Part shown: piece after piece, positions 1 to 14,124 of the stretch
How positions within the stretch are numbered: the first letter of the stretch is position 1
Layout of the letters: each line of letters starts with the position of its first letter
NCBI RefSeq assembly: GCF_004027225.2
Contig: NC_044278.2
Location: 93,364,743-93,428,742, forward strand
Source: Strigops habroptila
Lineage: Eukaryota; Chordata; Aves; Psittaciformes; Psittacidae
Direction of reading: 5' to 3'
Length of the DNA stretch: 64,000 bases
Program-made: the position numbers and the translations under genes
Notes under the pieces: generated by a model
What the model was told of the DNA's origin: nothing
Database searches by the model: none
Seen by the model: only the letters and a program-made list of their open reading frames with translations

Positions 1-153
1 AGATCTTCTCCTAGGAGGCTTCATTTTATTCATGCTGTTGTGAAGGTTATGAAGAAGCAGTACAAGATGCAACATTTGGCAGTGCAAAGGGAATGGATTG
101 GCATGGGGCAGCTCACTGTGGCCCAGGCCCTTGAGAAGATGACCAAGCTTTGA
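1..153 (+). other. Open frame running in from the window edge (unrecognised)
   Basis: Frame 1 is open from base 1 to a TGA at 151-153 (50 codons, ending QALEKMTKL). It has no upstream context and no family was recognised. It may be chance or the end of an exon or old repeat. Confidence 0.15.
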
Positions 154-3100
154 AGATACTAGGTATCTCGATCCTGAGGACTCTGCAGCAGCTCATGTGT
201 GCCATGGGGTGGCCCTGTCCTGATCTGAGAATAGGGATAAGATGAATCTTCTAAACTGGCTTTGCTCCAGGGAAGGGTCAAGCAGCCCAATATGGCAGAG
301 ACAAGGCTTCGGCACCTTGAGACAATTAATTCTAGTGTACCCAAGAGGCAAGAAACTGCCTTCAACTTACTTCTAATTAATTTACAAATTAGCCTGCTGG
401 CCCATGAAGAGCATCATGCACTAATTAAGCCCAGCTGCTTTATGGGAAGAGCTACAAAGAAATCTGTGGATTCCTGGTACCAAAAGGAAATGCCCTATCT
501 GCATGTTACTCAACCAGCACTTGTTGCCCCTGGATGTTGTTAAAGCTAAAAACATGTTTAGTCACAAAGAACTAAGCATCTATATTAGATCCTGAGCATA
601 TACAAAGTTATAATCAATAGGAAAAAGAGATAGTGCCATTAATGCCAGTGGCTACCTAGGATTTGCATCTCATGTTGATGGAGAGCCATGGTTGAAGCTT
701 TTCCCACAGTTGGAGTCCTTATAAGATGCTCTCCCATGTGGTTTCTCTGGTTTCTAATGAGGTGTAAGCTCCTCCTGAGCTGGCATGATTATCTGTCTCT
801 CCTCTCTGGGGAGCAGCTTATATTCATGAAACCTGTAGGAACTTAACTATTTGTAAGACCTTCTTTCCCTTGCTCCAGACAGCAGAGATCGGATGTGTTC
901 AAAGGTTGCTGGAGGCAGGAAAGTAGGCAGGGAGGAAGGGAGAGAGTCAGAGATTTGCATAGCCAGGCAGTGTACTGGTTGCATAAGCTCTGTGTCTGTG
1001 GGAAATCAGACTAAAACCTTTTCTAAAGCAATATAAACATGTAGCCTTTTAGGACTAAAGTCATTTGTGCAGAAATTCCCCCTATGGTCAGACTATTTCA
1101 TAATTACCCACACTGGGATGTCTTGCATTTTGCTTTGAAGCATCTGGTTCTCAGCATGTCACCATTAGTTTGATCTAGCATTTTCTATCCTTATATAAGA
1201 GCAAACCGTTTCATGGCTATTTCACACAAAATGTCTCTCTTTTTACCACTAAATGACCTGGAACTAGAACACAAACATTCTGTTTGCACAGTTTTACATA
1301 ACATTTGCCATAGTTTTCACACAACACTATTAAAGACTAATTTGTTTCTGTTCCCAGGCTGATGGAAAGCAGTTCTTTTGGTAGCTCGATTGCGTCAGTG
1401 TTCTTTGAAAATGTAAATAAAGATACTGAGATAAGACCTGTCCAGCTACAGAGCCCTTTTTGTCTTTATGTTTACCAGATACTTCAAGCTAAATAAAATT
1501 ACTCTTTGCACTTGATCTGCCTAGGAACACGCTCAACAAATTGATAATCAAATTGCCTTGGGTATCACAACCCCTCCCCAACATATTGTGGTCACAAGCA
1601 ACATCTAAGAGGATCTACAATAACATTTTTCAAAAAGGCATTCTGAAAAATTACTTAGGGTCCCAAAGACCATTTTGAAAAGCAACTTAACTCCTGAGGA
1701 ATGGGATTTTCAGGGAAATTTTGATTTTCGAGCATTTCATGGCCAGCTTGGAAAAAAGAGATTCTACTTAGCGGACTCTTTGAAAGTATTGCCTTGCCAG
1801 CTCCTATTGATCCTGATGGAAATGCATTACCTGTTTGCATCTGACAATCCCACTGAGCACTCACAGTCATCTTCATTGGTACAAAACACCTTTGCAACAT
1901 GATTTAAAGATGCTTTTCTAAACTGTCTTCAAATCTTTCTTGGTAGGTAGAGGACAGAAAAATTTTCAATATCTAGTTACTTGTAGAATGGTGATTTGGA
2001 GGTTGTTTTCTAGATAAGATTGCTTGAATTGTCTGAATTTTCCATAAAGACAGGTGGTTTGAGAACAAAATTTTGCAGAACTGGCCTTAGTCTATTTTTA
2101 AAAGACAGAGATCTAGCTTGCCTAACATGTGAATATCTAGAGATGGCCAGTTTTGAAAGACTAGGGAAATTAGTCAGCTGCATGTTTAGCTCGGATACTC
2201 CAGGTATGAGATGAATCCAGCCCTAGAGTTTGGATGTGTAGCCTCGAATATATAAATATGCCTAACAAGACAGATTCATCAAATCAGCCCATCAAGTGTT
2301 GGAGCCATGGAGCAGGTGTGGTGGTAGAAGGTGCCTACAGTTAAATAGGAAAAGACACTGGCTCTTTCTGTCTTCGTCTTTGTCTCTGCCTCCATTGCTA
2401 GCTTCTTGCCTGGACTTTATTTCACCAGATGCTACCTAAGGATCTTCTGGTATCTGAAGCAGGGAAATCACCTCCCAGTACAAATAAATGATGATGTTAC
2501 ATTAATTTTGCTGGGGTTGATGTTTAAAGAACTGCTGCAGTTGTTAAAGTTTTTTATGTAACCTCCCAAACAAGTAATGTCAAGAATCTCCGAGTGTAAA
2601 AAGAAGTGAGAAGAAAAGCAAGAAATGCAGGAGGCAGAAAACAATTAAGTTTACATCAGGCTTTTATAAAGGCTGAACACAAGGCACGTAATGCAAAGTT
2701 ACACAAGTGAATTAGCCTTCAGAAGGGCACATGAATTATCTGCTGTTTATGGTACAGTATGAAACTGAAAACCCCTGTTTCAAAGGGAACATTACATAAG
2801 AGTAGTAGAACTTTACTTGCCCAGTCAATTCTTCTTCTGACATTTCTTGTGGGGCGGTTTTGCTGTGTATTTGGATAAGCCTAAAGAAGTGTTGTCGATT
2901 TGGGATTGCCACCTTACACCAAATCCCAGGAATTATATTAGTCATTGATACAGGAACAAGGCCACCTTCAAGGCCAGAATATTTCAGAAGCCAGAGAAAT
3001 TCCCCCTAAAGAACTCAGCTTCACATCCAACAGTGCACAACAAGAGTTTCTGGAGGCAGAATGGCCTAGAGAAGTGTTTTGCTCCCACCAGGTCTATGAC

Positions 3101-3502
3101 GCTGCTTGAAGCAACAGCTAGCCACAGCCACTTCCCAGCATTAGCTGCTGATGGAGGAGCTGAGAGCCCATCAAACCTTTCCCAGAGCACTGCTACTTCA
3201 AGTATACACAAAAAAAAAACCTAAGTTGCAACTGCTTAAAAACATTTCGATGCAAAACTCCTTTCTGAAATCAATAGACATTATGAAGAGCTCAGTACTG
3301 TCCCAGGCTATCCCGCAGCTGCTCTACCCTGCCTCTGCAGAGGTATGCTGCATGGGAGAGAGAAAGAGTGCATGTTCTGTAAAGGCATGAATGGGTCAAG
3401 GGGGTGAGTGGCTGTTCCTTTCCCATCTGTTTCCCTCCTGGGTCTTACTGGAAACACCACAAAGCCTTGCCTTAGGAATCCCCACACCTTTTCTTCTTCT
3501 TT
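154..3502. other. Intergenic, nothing recognised
   Basis: AT-rich single-copy-looking DNA. The open frames (for example 262-543, 1675-1902) are short and resemble no known protein. No repeat or RNA gene was recognised. Confidence 0.6.
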
Positions 3503-4059
3503 CTGTGTTCAGCTCTGGGATCCCCAATATAAGAAGGACATAGAGGTGCTAGAGTGAGTCCAGAGGAGTGCCATGAAGCTGCTCAGAGGGCTGGAGCACC
3601 TCTCCTACAGAGACAGGCTGAGAGCTGGGCTTGTTCAGCCTGGAGAAGAGAAGGCTCCAGGGAGAACTTATTGGAGTCTTTGAGTTCTTAAAAGGGGCCT
3701 ATGAGAAAGATGGGGAGAGACTTTTTAGCAGGGCCTGTTGTGTCAGGACAAGGGGTGATGGTTTTAAACTAAAAGAGGGGAGATTCGGGCTGGATGTCAG
3801 GAAGAAATTTTTTACAATAAGGGTGGTAAAATACTGGCACAGGTTGCCCAGAGAGGTGGTGGATGCGCCATCCCTGGAGACACTCAAGGCCAGGCTGGAT
3901 GTGGTTCTGGGCAACTTGGTCTAGCTGAAGATGCCTCTGCCCATTGCAGGGGAGCTGGACTTGTTCTTGGATGTTCTTAAAGGTCTCTTCCAACCCAAAC
4001 TATTCTATGATTCTATGATTCTGTGATTCTGTGATTCTATGATTCTATGATTCTATGAA
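3503..4059 (+). mobile_element. CR1 LINE, 5'-truncated 3' end
   Basis: Typical CR1 ORF2 C-terminal sequence (GTTCAGCCTGGAGAAGAGAA near 3630), then the 3'UTR, then an ATTCTATG-type octamer tail of about seven units (4002-4058). A 97-codon open stretch at 3631-3924 is a remnant of ORF2 (FSLEKRRL...RLPREVVDAPSLE). Frameshifts and stops upstream show it is dead. Confidence 0.93.
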
Positions 4060-5884
4060 TCTTTTCCTTGGAGGCAGCAGGAGAGAGTGGAGTCAGAGCA
4101 TTCCCACCACCCTCTGGGTCTCAGCCACCCCTTCCTGAGCACCTCCACATGCACTGTGCATTTTGATGGGGAGGAAAGTAAAGTATGGTGGCTGAGATCT
4201 GAAGCATCTCCCACTGGCACAAGTCCCAGGCAGAAAAAGCAACAATCCTCGCCACGCCAGCTCAGCTTTATCTCCATGTTTAACAAGCAGCCAAACATCT
4301 GCTTGATGGTATCAGCTGAGACAAAAGCACTGGGCATTTTGAGCATAATTTAACAATGTTTGTGACCTCAAACAGTTTGTTGTTTCTTTAGCATGCGCAG
4401 AGCTTGACCCCACTCCCATTCTCTAAATCCTACTGCTCTCTTCTTTTCTGTCCAAAAAAAGGCCACAGGATTAAAAAAAATCATAATCCAAGGGGAACTA
4501 GTATTAAATTGTAAATAGCAACAACCAGGCACTTCATCAGCGTGAACTTGGTATTTATAAATCTTTATCCCCAGCAATTTTTTTACATACCTGGAATCCA
4601 CTATACTGCAAATTAGTCCCATTTGTCCACTCAGTGCTAATGCCATTAAAATCAACCTGATTTGCCAAAGCACATGAGTCCAGAAATCCCCAGACTTGTT
4701 AATTTTTCAGTTTAAAAAAGTAATCTTGATTCTTAAACTAAACTTTGTGGAAAGATGTCTCATTGTAGTTGGAAATGGCACCCTTGTAACTAAAAGGAAA
4801 ATTAAGAGCAGACCACCCTTTGTTTGGGTTGGCAGTGGAGGGCACTTTAACACCTCTGTTACTTTCTTATACCTTGAGAGCAGCCACTCATTCCTTTCCA
4901 CTCCAACCCAGTATTTTTCACCTCTGCCTATGGTTGCCACAGAAATTTCGGCATGGATGGAGGGACAGAATATATGATTTCTCACAGTTTCCCAGAGACT
5001 GTTCTGAAAAAAGGGGATCCTTTTCTTTTCCCCAGAAAGGTAACCTTGAATGTGGGCAAAATATTCTGAAAACTTAGCAATTCTGGCCAAAATAAAAATA
5101 GATTTCCTGAAGTTCATTATTTTCTTTCCATATTTTTTTACCAATCACACCACCTCTTAATGCTTTGCCACTAGTGCTTTCCTAATGAAATCTATTTTCG
5201 CTTTCTAACTTTTTTAATAACTTCATAAAAAATTATCTCAGCTGGAAACTCAGCTGAACTGCTGAAAAGTTCAGTTCTTCACCAAAGAGTTCCTACAGGA
5301 AAAGATGAATACAAGTCTTACTTGGGTGTAGAAACATAATGTGAGCGAATATCAGCGGTAAAGGCTGTCTACTACATAAGTGAGGGTGTATACTTTTGAA
5401 GCAGGGAATGCGAAAATATACATGCTGAAACTAAATAAAAGACAAGAAAAGGATAAACAAAACCAAAGCAGTGCACCATTTTGTGTCTATTTTGCATCCT
5501 GTTTGGAGAAGAAAACTCTGCAGCGTCATGCAAGCAGCTTTAAATGGATATTGATCGCAGATGCAGTGTAGCCGAAAGACAGAGCTTTGATAACGGAGTA
5601 TTTCACAGCCTCCTGTTGTGTTTTAAGAGGCAATACAGCCGTGACAGATCTCAGAGGATGCTGTCAGGTGGGTGAGATGCATACAGCTCGTGAAAACAGG
5701 CACATTTAAGTTCAGGCAAGAAAACACCTCTTGAAAAACGAACCCCTTGCTAAAGGGGATTTAGCAAGAACAAGCAGAACGGATTAAGAAACCCCACTGC
5801 CCATGGTGAGCCTGTATCTTGTTCCCTGGTTTTGGGTGCCTCTGAAACAGTGTTTAGGTTTATGCAGTAACCAGCATAATGCTG

Positions 5885-6013
5885 TTTAAGGCCAAGTTGG
5901 ACAGAGCCTTGGGCAACATGGTCTAGTGTGAGGTGTCCCTACCCATGGCAAGGGGGTTGGAACTAGATGATCTTAAGGTCCTTTCCAACCCTTACTATTC
6001 TATAATTCTATGA
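5885..6013 (+). mobile_element. CR1 LINE 3'-end fragment
   Basis: About 130 bp of the CR1 3' region: GGCCAAGTTGGACAGAGCCT, then GGTTGGAACTAGATGATCTT, then the ATTCTATGAT tail. A perfect 33-nt palindrome follows directly. Confidence 0.88.
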
Positions 6014-6046
6014 TATAGTATGAACCTGATGCAGGTTCATACTATA
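6014..6046. repeat. Perfect 33-nt palindrome next to a CR1 tail
   Basis: Arms 6014-6028 and 6032-6046 (TATAGTATGAACCTG and its exact reverse complement) are separated by ATG. It begins directly at the end of the CR1 fragment. Confidence 0.9.
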
Positions 6047-9000
6047 ACTAGCCCTGTCCTCATGCAGCTCCAAGCCAAACATCCTCTCTATAAGTCTGTG
6101 CCAGTATTTGGTATCCCACTGAAGTGCAATTTGCCTTAAACAGAAATAGATTTTGGCTTGCTGCTCAGCAACTACAAGGTGCTATGGAAGAGGGGAGGAT
6201 GACCCAAAGGCCCTAGGCCACAGCTCACAACCACCGCTCCAAACCCCCTCCCTCCAATGTTGCACAGGCAGCACATCGCCCATCCCCGCCGCAGGCAGCT
6301 CACCGTCCAGCCAGGCGCTGAGCATCACTCAGCATTGCTCCCGCTCCACCTCCCTCCCACGATGCCTTTGTGGGCAGCAACAGTGGGGAGGGCAGCTGGC
6401 AGGCAGATGGGGGCAGGCGGCTTCAAAGGAGCTGCCAGCCACTTCCCAGGAATGGCGGCACTGCCGCAGCCCGCTGCGGGTGTCGAAATGGGTAGGTTTC
6501 CCAAGCCCCACTGGTGAGGCACCCTCTGGGTCTCAGCCTCCACTTCTTCTCCTGCCCACTGCCAGGGCTGATGGGGAGAGGAGCCCCTGCCAGGGCTGAA
6601 CCCTCCAGGCAGTGTCATGCAAAACACAAGACAGCGAGAGGACCAGCTGGCCCTGATGGTGGTGGGTTGCAAACAGGCATGTGTATTACCTTTTGATTCA
6701 TGCAGGCAGGGGAGCATAGAAATGAGGCCAGGAGTGCAGGGATGTGAAGAGGAGAGGCCCCAGATGAAGGCAGCCTTCACCTGGGACCAGTGAGAATATG
6801 TCTTCTCCAGTCAGAACTGGAGAGACGTGTTCACTAATGGCCGGGTGAGATGGGGAAGAGCTGCCTACCCATGAAAGCATGGTGGGACGAAACGTGGCGG
6901 ATAGATGGATGGGCTTGTCATAGTCCCATCCATCAGGTCATCACCCAGGGCAGCCTGATCAGGGCACACCGTGCTGCAACATCACTGCTGCTTTCTCCTG
7001 CAACTACCCCAGCCGACCTACCCAGCATCTCCCCATGGTGCTGAGTCCCCACTGCCTGGGTCAGCAGCGCTGGGTGTCTCAGGGGCAGCCTGACCTGGCT
7101 GCTGCTCTCAGCCCCTGCCACCAGAGAGCCGCCCACTTCACAGCGCATTTCCCTGCTGTGCTCCAAGGGCCATGTCTTTCAGAAGTACTTTTTCAGCAAT
7201 AAAGCAGCATTTTCCCTCGGCAAAGCTACGTTTTAATAGTAAGCAGAGAGGACTGTTAAAAGCTGCAGCAGGCCCCGTTTGGCGCCAGTCATTGCTTTTT
7301 TTTTCTCCTCCATATGTACCCCATATGCAAGTACAGCTGAGGAGCTGACACAGAAATTTTTTTAAGAGGAGAGAAATGTCTGAAGCTGCCCTGAGAAGGA
7401 TGTTCTGGGCTTTTTAACTCTGCTCTTGCAAGAGCTGTGGAGACCCCAGAGAGCTCTTACATCTGCACTTTTGAATTCCCTTCTTACAGGTAATTAATGA
7501 AATGGAGAACTGTGATGGGGGTGTAGAGGAGAGACCTTTCTAGTCCTTATGCCTTCTCCACCGCCCAGCTGCTATTCAGTGTTTTGGTCTTGTGCCATGA
7601 GAACACCTCCATGGCTAACACAGCATAGGTAGGTAGATCATAATATTACCTACTCACTACTTTTCACAGCTTTGCATGGCTGTGATGGGTCTGGGACGGC
7701 AGAGATGGGTCCGGGACGGCAGAGATGGGTCCATGATGGGTGTCCCATCCCAGCCTTTCCTACAGCCCCTCCATTGCCATGAGTCCAGGGCATCCAACAT
7801 TGCCTGATGCATCAACCTACTCTCACCTTAAGAGTTCCTCCTAGCACAGAGCAGGGGTCACCCAGAACCAAAGCTTACCTCCAGGCTGGTTTTTATGACC
7901 CAAGTTTAGCTGCAGAAGCAGCATAGCAGTCCCCTGCTCTGTCAATGGGAAAGTCACGCTCACAAGCTCATTCTTCAGGTTCAGCTGAAGAATTCATTGC
8001 CCTTGGATTCATGAGTTGCTTGTGGATGGGCTTGTCTGCGTCCTTTGTTCCCTGCTTCTCACAGGCAATATTAAATAGCTTCCCTTCTTCATATACCCAT
8101 GTGAAATATGTCCTGAATTAAGAGAGACATGAAATAATCTCTACACAAGCACAAACATTCCTTGGACTCCTTCCTATCAGGCCCTGAAGCATCCTCAATG
8201 CTCACAGAATTCACCTTGGTTTCGAAACCAAAGTATGTTCTTTAATCAAACAGCGTGAGAAATACATAGATCTGGGGGGAAAGGGGAAATCCACATCCTT
8301 GCATTTGTCTGTTTTAGTTTTCTCATCAACAATTCGGGATTAGCTGAGAGTCCCTGCAGGCATCCAAAATTTTTCTTTTGAACATCTGTCTGCTCCGACT
8401 CACTTTGTGCTGCTAATGGTCATGCAGCTAAAGACAGCATCATTCTTGCTGTGAAAGGGAAGCCTCTCACCCATAATTTCCTGCATGGCACTCATGGCTA
8501 TACATATCATTTCCATGTGGTTACTCCCCAAAGGGTACCCTGTGGAGAGGCTTTTGCTCAAATGTCATTCCATGAGAGCAGGTGGAGAGAAGACCAGTTC
8601 TTGCATGTATTTGAAGAAATGGAGGGCATATTCCCAAAACTAAATACATCAAGCTTGCCAGAAGGGGTTTTACATTTGGACACACCCCATCATACCATTC
8701 CCTATTTCTAGTATTTGTCAAATGTACTTTAGCATAGAGAAGTCTGCAACTAATACATTCACAGCCTTTCCCTGCCCCAGTTGCCAGACACAGATTTCCT
8801 TTTGTTTGCTGTATCCTTGAGCTTCTACAACTCCTCTAGCCTGGTCTTTCAAGTAATTTGGTATTACTTGTATTTCAATGGTCTTCAGCATCATTGCTGT
8901 GCTAGACACTGTCTAACTAGACCAATCAGACAAAGCAAGGGCAGATGTAATGTTTCCACCCCCATTTTACAGGCCACAGCTTGTCCAAGAGAAATTATGG

Positions 9001-12000
9001 GGAGATCTTAGCATGCCACTTAAAAGGACCCAAACTGCAGCATGAAAAGCTCTTTGTAAGCTGCTCAGGCTCCTGGGTGGCCACAGTGGCTGTGTTTCTC
9101 CCTAGCAAACATCCGCTTTTTTTAAGTTCTGGCCCTTGTTCCTACATGGACCTACACGGAAAGGGTTTGTGACCCTTTCAGTGCCACGCACAAGTGCATG
9201 AGGGAGCAGGCTTCCCCGGGCTCTCCGCCACCCCTCCCAGCTAGTCCCTAACTACGAAGGATGCCTTCTACCCCAGCTGAAATCCCAGCCTCCCGTTTCC
9301 AAGTGCTCCATGGTGGCAGCGCCCAGCTCCCAGCAACATGCCCATGATGGAGCCTCCTGAGGACCGGTCACAGCAGCCCTTGTCCTCCTCACAAAAAGCA
9401 TAAGGAGCAACAACTGGCTGCTGGCTGCTTTCTTCTGCAGTGCATTTTAGAACATTACCTCTCTTTTCATGGCCCATGAGGTCCCCTAAGTCCACTCCCA
9501 CTTGTTTAAACAGGAGGATGGAGATTAAGATATGAGTGCTCTTGGCTTGTTCCCCAGCTAAGAGAAATTGGGAGCTGCATCTCTTTGCATGGGGAGAGGA
9601 GAAGGGCTACCAGCCACAGATGAACCTCCTCTGGGACTGGCTCATTAGGGACCAGTGCTCAGGTAGCATCACCCTCTCTCAGCAGTGAGATGAAGAGAAG
9701 CAGACAAGAAAAGAAGATGCATGGCAAGGAGTAGAGGTGAGGAGTGATGGATTTAGGCAATGGACTGCGACAGGGAAGGATATTTTTTACAGGTTTCCAT
9801 ATTACCTACTGAAACAGATAATTTTTGGTCCTATTTTGGTCCTTTTCTTATATTTCAGTAGAGCAGAGAAGGACACAGTATATGGTTCTCTTAAAAAGAG
9901 TGAGTTTTCTTTATAAAGGTCCTACACTGTAATAAACACAACGCTTGATGGTACTTAGGCCAATTTCCTATGGGGGATGTCAGGCATAATATTGAAAAAC
10001 CTATGGCAATGAATATATTTTCCGTAGCTTTTAGGAGTCATCCTTGAACAGAGACACAATTCACTGGAATATCCTATAGGGTAGAAAAGGTAAGACTTGT
10101 TATTTTCTTTTGAAACCTTTAGGATATTTTCTGCAAAACCTCTTTAAAACAATTAGTCTTTAGGAGATCTGAATGCCTCTGAGTTTTGTTCTACTGCCTG
10201 AAGTGTTGTTTTAGAACCACTTCAGCCCTGTTAATGTGTGTCTGCCAGACAATGCAGCTGATATGAATTCACCATTAATTGGAGAGTGGGGCTTTGCGTG
10301 TACCAGACAAAGTGCTTTACTTTCAAAGTGCTGTTATTACAGTTGTAGACTGCATTTGGTTGCTTAGAAACCATCCTTATCGATGATTCAAGTTTTCTCC
10401 TGATAACATGGTGAACAGATAGCGCCTTTATTTTTCTCTCAGCGGTTGTCAGGAGGAACTATTTTATAAAAGCTGCTGTAAAAGGCAGTGTCCCTCCATG
10501 GACAGGTGATAGTATAGCTGGTATGTTGATTTAGGCCCAAGAGGTACATTATTCCGAAGGAGCAAAAGTTATTCTAGGAAACAGTATTTGGCAGCACAGT
10601 GTGCAGAAACCTGTTGTTCAGCTGGGGGAAGAGGAAGAAAAAACCCCTCCCACCTAGTGGGAAGACTTATCTGACAAACAGCATATCTAACAAGCAACAA
10701 ATGCTAAGAAGAAGGTCTCTGTAATGTTTCATTAAAACCACAGACACATTACTGATGTGGACTTTAGGCTGCAACTCATTAGTAAATGAATTCTATCTGT
10801 GACAACCTTGTCAAACCCAAGCTTTACTGATTACATTTGGCTTTTAGGCAGTAATCCCCAGGGGAAGTGATTTATTTCAGCACTTGGTGAGTTACTCCAT
10901 CGATGGTAGTGATAATGACATTATCTTGACATAGGTTTATAGGCCTCTTGGAAGGAATGAATGTTCAAGGAGCTTTTAAATGAAGACAGGAGGGAAGCCA
11001 AGCTCAATGGCACAAGAATAGTTAGGTATGTTTGGAAAGCACAGCCCACCTGTAACACCAAAGGGTTTTACAAAGCTGGGCCAAAGCAGAGAGCACTGAG
11101 ATTAAATGACCCACAGGTTTGACAGCAAGCCCACAGCAGAGGGGGACCACAGGCTGCCCACCACCCTCTCTCTCTTCCCAGCCCAGTGCCCTGCTGTTGT
11201 ACCCAGGCTGAGCAAAGCTGGCTTTGTCTCCTCTTGTCTCGAAGCTAAACCACAGGCTGCAGCAGGAATGAAACTCTCCTTATGTTCTGCTCCCACCAGG
11301 AAAGTTTTTACAGGTGTAACGAGGAAAGTAAGTTGAATGTGTGATTACTAGGGAATAATGATGCGCAAAATCAGAGAGAGATGGAGACAAAAGCAGAGCA
11401 CTGAGTTAGGATGCTGTGAGAAACAGAAACAGGATGTTAACAGCTAAGATTAATGCCTACATGCTTTCTCAGTAGTCAATAAAGAGATAAAGGGGAAGGA
11501 AGAGGGACAGATCAGAGCAGCCAGCAGCCTGATTCCCCTTTAGACAGTCCATTTTTCTTCCACTGTCCCTGGATCAACAGAGAAACATTGAGGTCTTTAA
11601 GACCAAGAAAATACCCTCTTGAGGTCCAGACATTAATCCTATCATGCGACACAGACCGAGTGGCCCAAACAATAAATACCCATCTTAACTAGCAAGACGT
11701 GGAATGTCTTGCTCCAGGAGAAATCAGAGCTGCCTTTGAGATATGTGTGATGTAGGTACCACAGGTGAGATTGCTCCCCAGGATCCCAAGTTCTGCCTGT
11801 CTGAGCTATGAAGATGCTCTTTGCAATGCAGGGAATGAAACCTGATCCCAGCCAAGGCCAGGAACCAAGGCTGTCCCAGCAATAGCTCTTTGGAAACCCC
11901 TTAGTGTGAGAAGCCTTTTCTAGCTTAGAAGAAATCAAACAGGGGTCTGCAGGTACTTGACACTCATTTAGCAGATCCGAAGTGTGCCTATTAAGGTTTC

Positions 12001-12837
12001 TGTTGTCATCCAGCTGGCCTAGTAAGGCTCCTTCTCTATGAGAAAATGCACAGCAAGCCACCCTGGGTGTGCCACGGACATGAAATGGAAGCACTAGCAC
12101 ATTTGAGGACTGATGCATTTGTGATCTCTAAAACAACATCACAACCTCAGTTCTGCTGATCTGTCTTCACATAAAATACTGCAAAGCTTACTCTGCAGCA
12201 GCAGCGTCTCAGGCCTTGTGCAAATTCAGGAGAAGGTTTTATGTCTGCTGAAATTGTTCTGTCAATTTTCACTCAAGAATATGTCTCTCCAAGTACAGTG
12301 AACATGCACCATGTCATTCTGATCTAGTATCGCCCCAGCCGTAACAGTGAAAGCAAGAACAGCTTCTCTTTTCCAGTAATTAAGTCTAATCTGAGAAGAC
12401 ATGGGTCAGTAATTGCAAGAATAAAAGCTGTTACACCTCCCAGAAATAAAATTTAATCTGCTTTTATTTTCAGCTCCAGTGTTCACCTGGACCATAAAGT
12501 TACTTCTGTTGCAAATCAGAAGTGTGATATGATTAAATAGCAAATCTGCTATTACTGTTTTACAGGCAATAATATCCTAAGAAACATCACATCAAGTGAG
12601 TTTGAGAAAGGACCTGCAAAATTCAATTACAATTTTGGGGAGGGAATCTACACGATAAGTAGCAAACAGCTGGTCAGAACCACTGGCAATACATGGCTGC
12701 TGACCTGTTCCAAATGGCCTGTATGTGCTGAGGACAATACGAAATATGATTTTATTCATCTTTCATTCTAATTGCATGGCACTCAGCAGTGTTTGTGACT
12801 GCGCACAATGACAGGCACCAATCCAGAGCCTGAGCTG
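6047..12837. other. Intergenic, mostly unremarkable
   Basis: Holds the small tandem repeat at 7684-7735. The G+C-rich part at 6.2-7.2 kb gives spurious ORFs on both strands. The 10.2-10.5 kb part has dense transcription-factor-like words, including GGTTGCTTAGAAACC at 10358-10372. No gene was recognised. Confidence 0.55.
7684..7735. repeat. 20-bp tandem repeat, about 2.6 copies
   Basis: The unit GATGGGTCTGGGACGGCAGA is repeated with one change (T to C) and followed by a partial third unit. Confidence 0.85.
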
Positions 12838-12905
12838 GCACAAGCTGGGTTTGTTCCATTGACCCCAGCAGAGGCGTGCTGATTTACACCAGCTGAAATC
12901 TTAGC
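12838..12905. repeat. Ancient amniote interspersed-repeat remnant
   Basis: The segment with CCATTGACCCCAGCAGAGGC followed by TGATTTACACCAGCTGAAAT resembles a motif (CATTGACTTCAATGG...GATTTACACCAG) common in old repeats of reptiles and birds. The family name is uncertain and the copy is short. Confidence 0.45.
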
Positions 12906-14124
12906 CATCATTTCTGCCTCCGAAGGATTAAAATTAATTACTTCGTTATGTTCGACCCACAGCACAGGGATATCCCAGCATCACAAACCCGAGCGTACCC
13001 ATCTCTCCCCTGGCTGTAGTAAACATCCCCATTCAAGACAATCTCATGACAGCTGCCTGGCAAGAAGCAGAAATTGTGCTGTGGCATCAGATCCATTGAC
13101 TAGTTGGTCTGGCCATCAGGGGTCACAAACCAGGGTTTTTGGAGCTGTGGGGTCTCCCAGTGACTGCCCTGACAGAGGTGGCTTTCAAGACCAGCCCCCA
13201 CTGGGCTGTAACCCATGAAAACTGGCTCCTGAAACTTCCTGCACAGGGAAGAAGGGCTTAGCCCTTCCAAGGATTCCCCTCTGTACTTTGTCTGGAGATG
13301 CCCTTGGGGTGCCTTGGCCTGGCAATGCTGGAGAAGGGTGAGCCTGGGGGCCTTGCAACACCACACAGGTTTTGTCTATCACTGCTCCATCCATGCTGGC
13401 TGTCTCTACCTCCTTGTTTTTCTACCACTATATTACCCTTCTTGAAAGCTAATATGGAGCAGGCAGACTCATGCGTATCTGCAGGTTTTGCAGTATGCCA
13501 CGGAGGTTTCCAAATCTTGGGCCAGAGCACTTTCCAGGGGACAATTTAACACTCAAGTCCTGCCACCTGGACAGCGTTCCTGCTTGTGATGCCCATGGGC
13601 AGAGACACTCCATGCAAGGCCTCTGAGGATGTCAGAAGCCAAATCTTGGGACTGCATAGGTTAAAACACAAGCACCTTAGATTGCCTCCCTGTGCCGAAA
13701 TCAAGCAGTGGCCTGCCCAGTTCCCAGCATGATCCATCACCCATGGGAAGCACAGCTGAATGACACGCTGCCACACTGTCCTGTGCATACTGCAGTTTGA
13801 CAAATGCTTATAAGCAGCATCTTACATAGAGCCCATTGTAGTGATCGTGCCTTCGGGCTGTGTCATTTCATTCCAAGCAGAAGAGGTTGAAAGCATGCAC
13901 GGAAACTATTTCTCACTGGGCACACTGGTACAGAGAAATCCAACAGCCTTTTTCCCCCATGCTTCTCTCCCTCCATGCCCTCACTCACACTCCTCTCAGC
14001 ATTTTGGTTTATGCAACTTTCAGGACAGTGTAGGGCATCTGCTGGTGAGCAAATTGCAATAGGGGGATTATTTTCGGGTCCTCAGTTAAAGAGGTTCCCT
14101 GGTGATGGGGCTACAGAGAGGACA

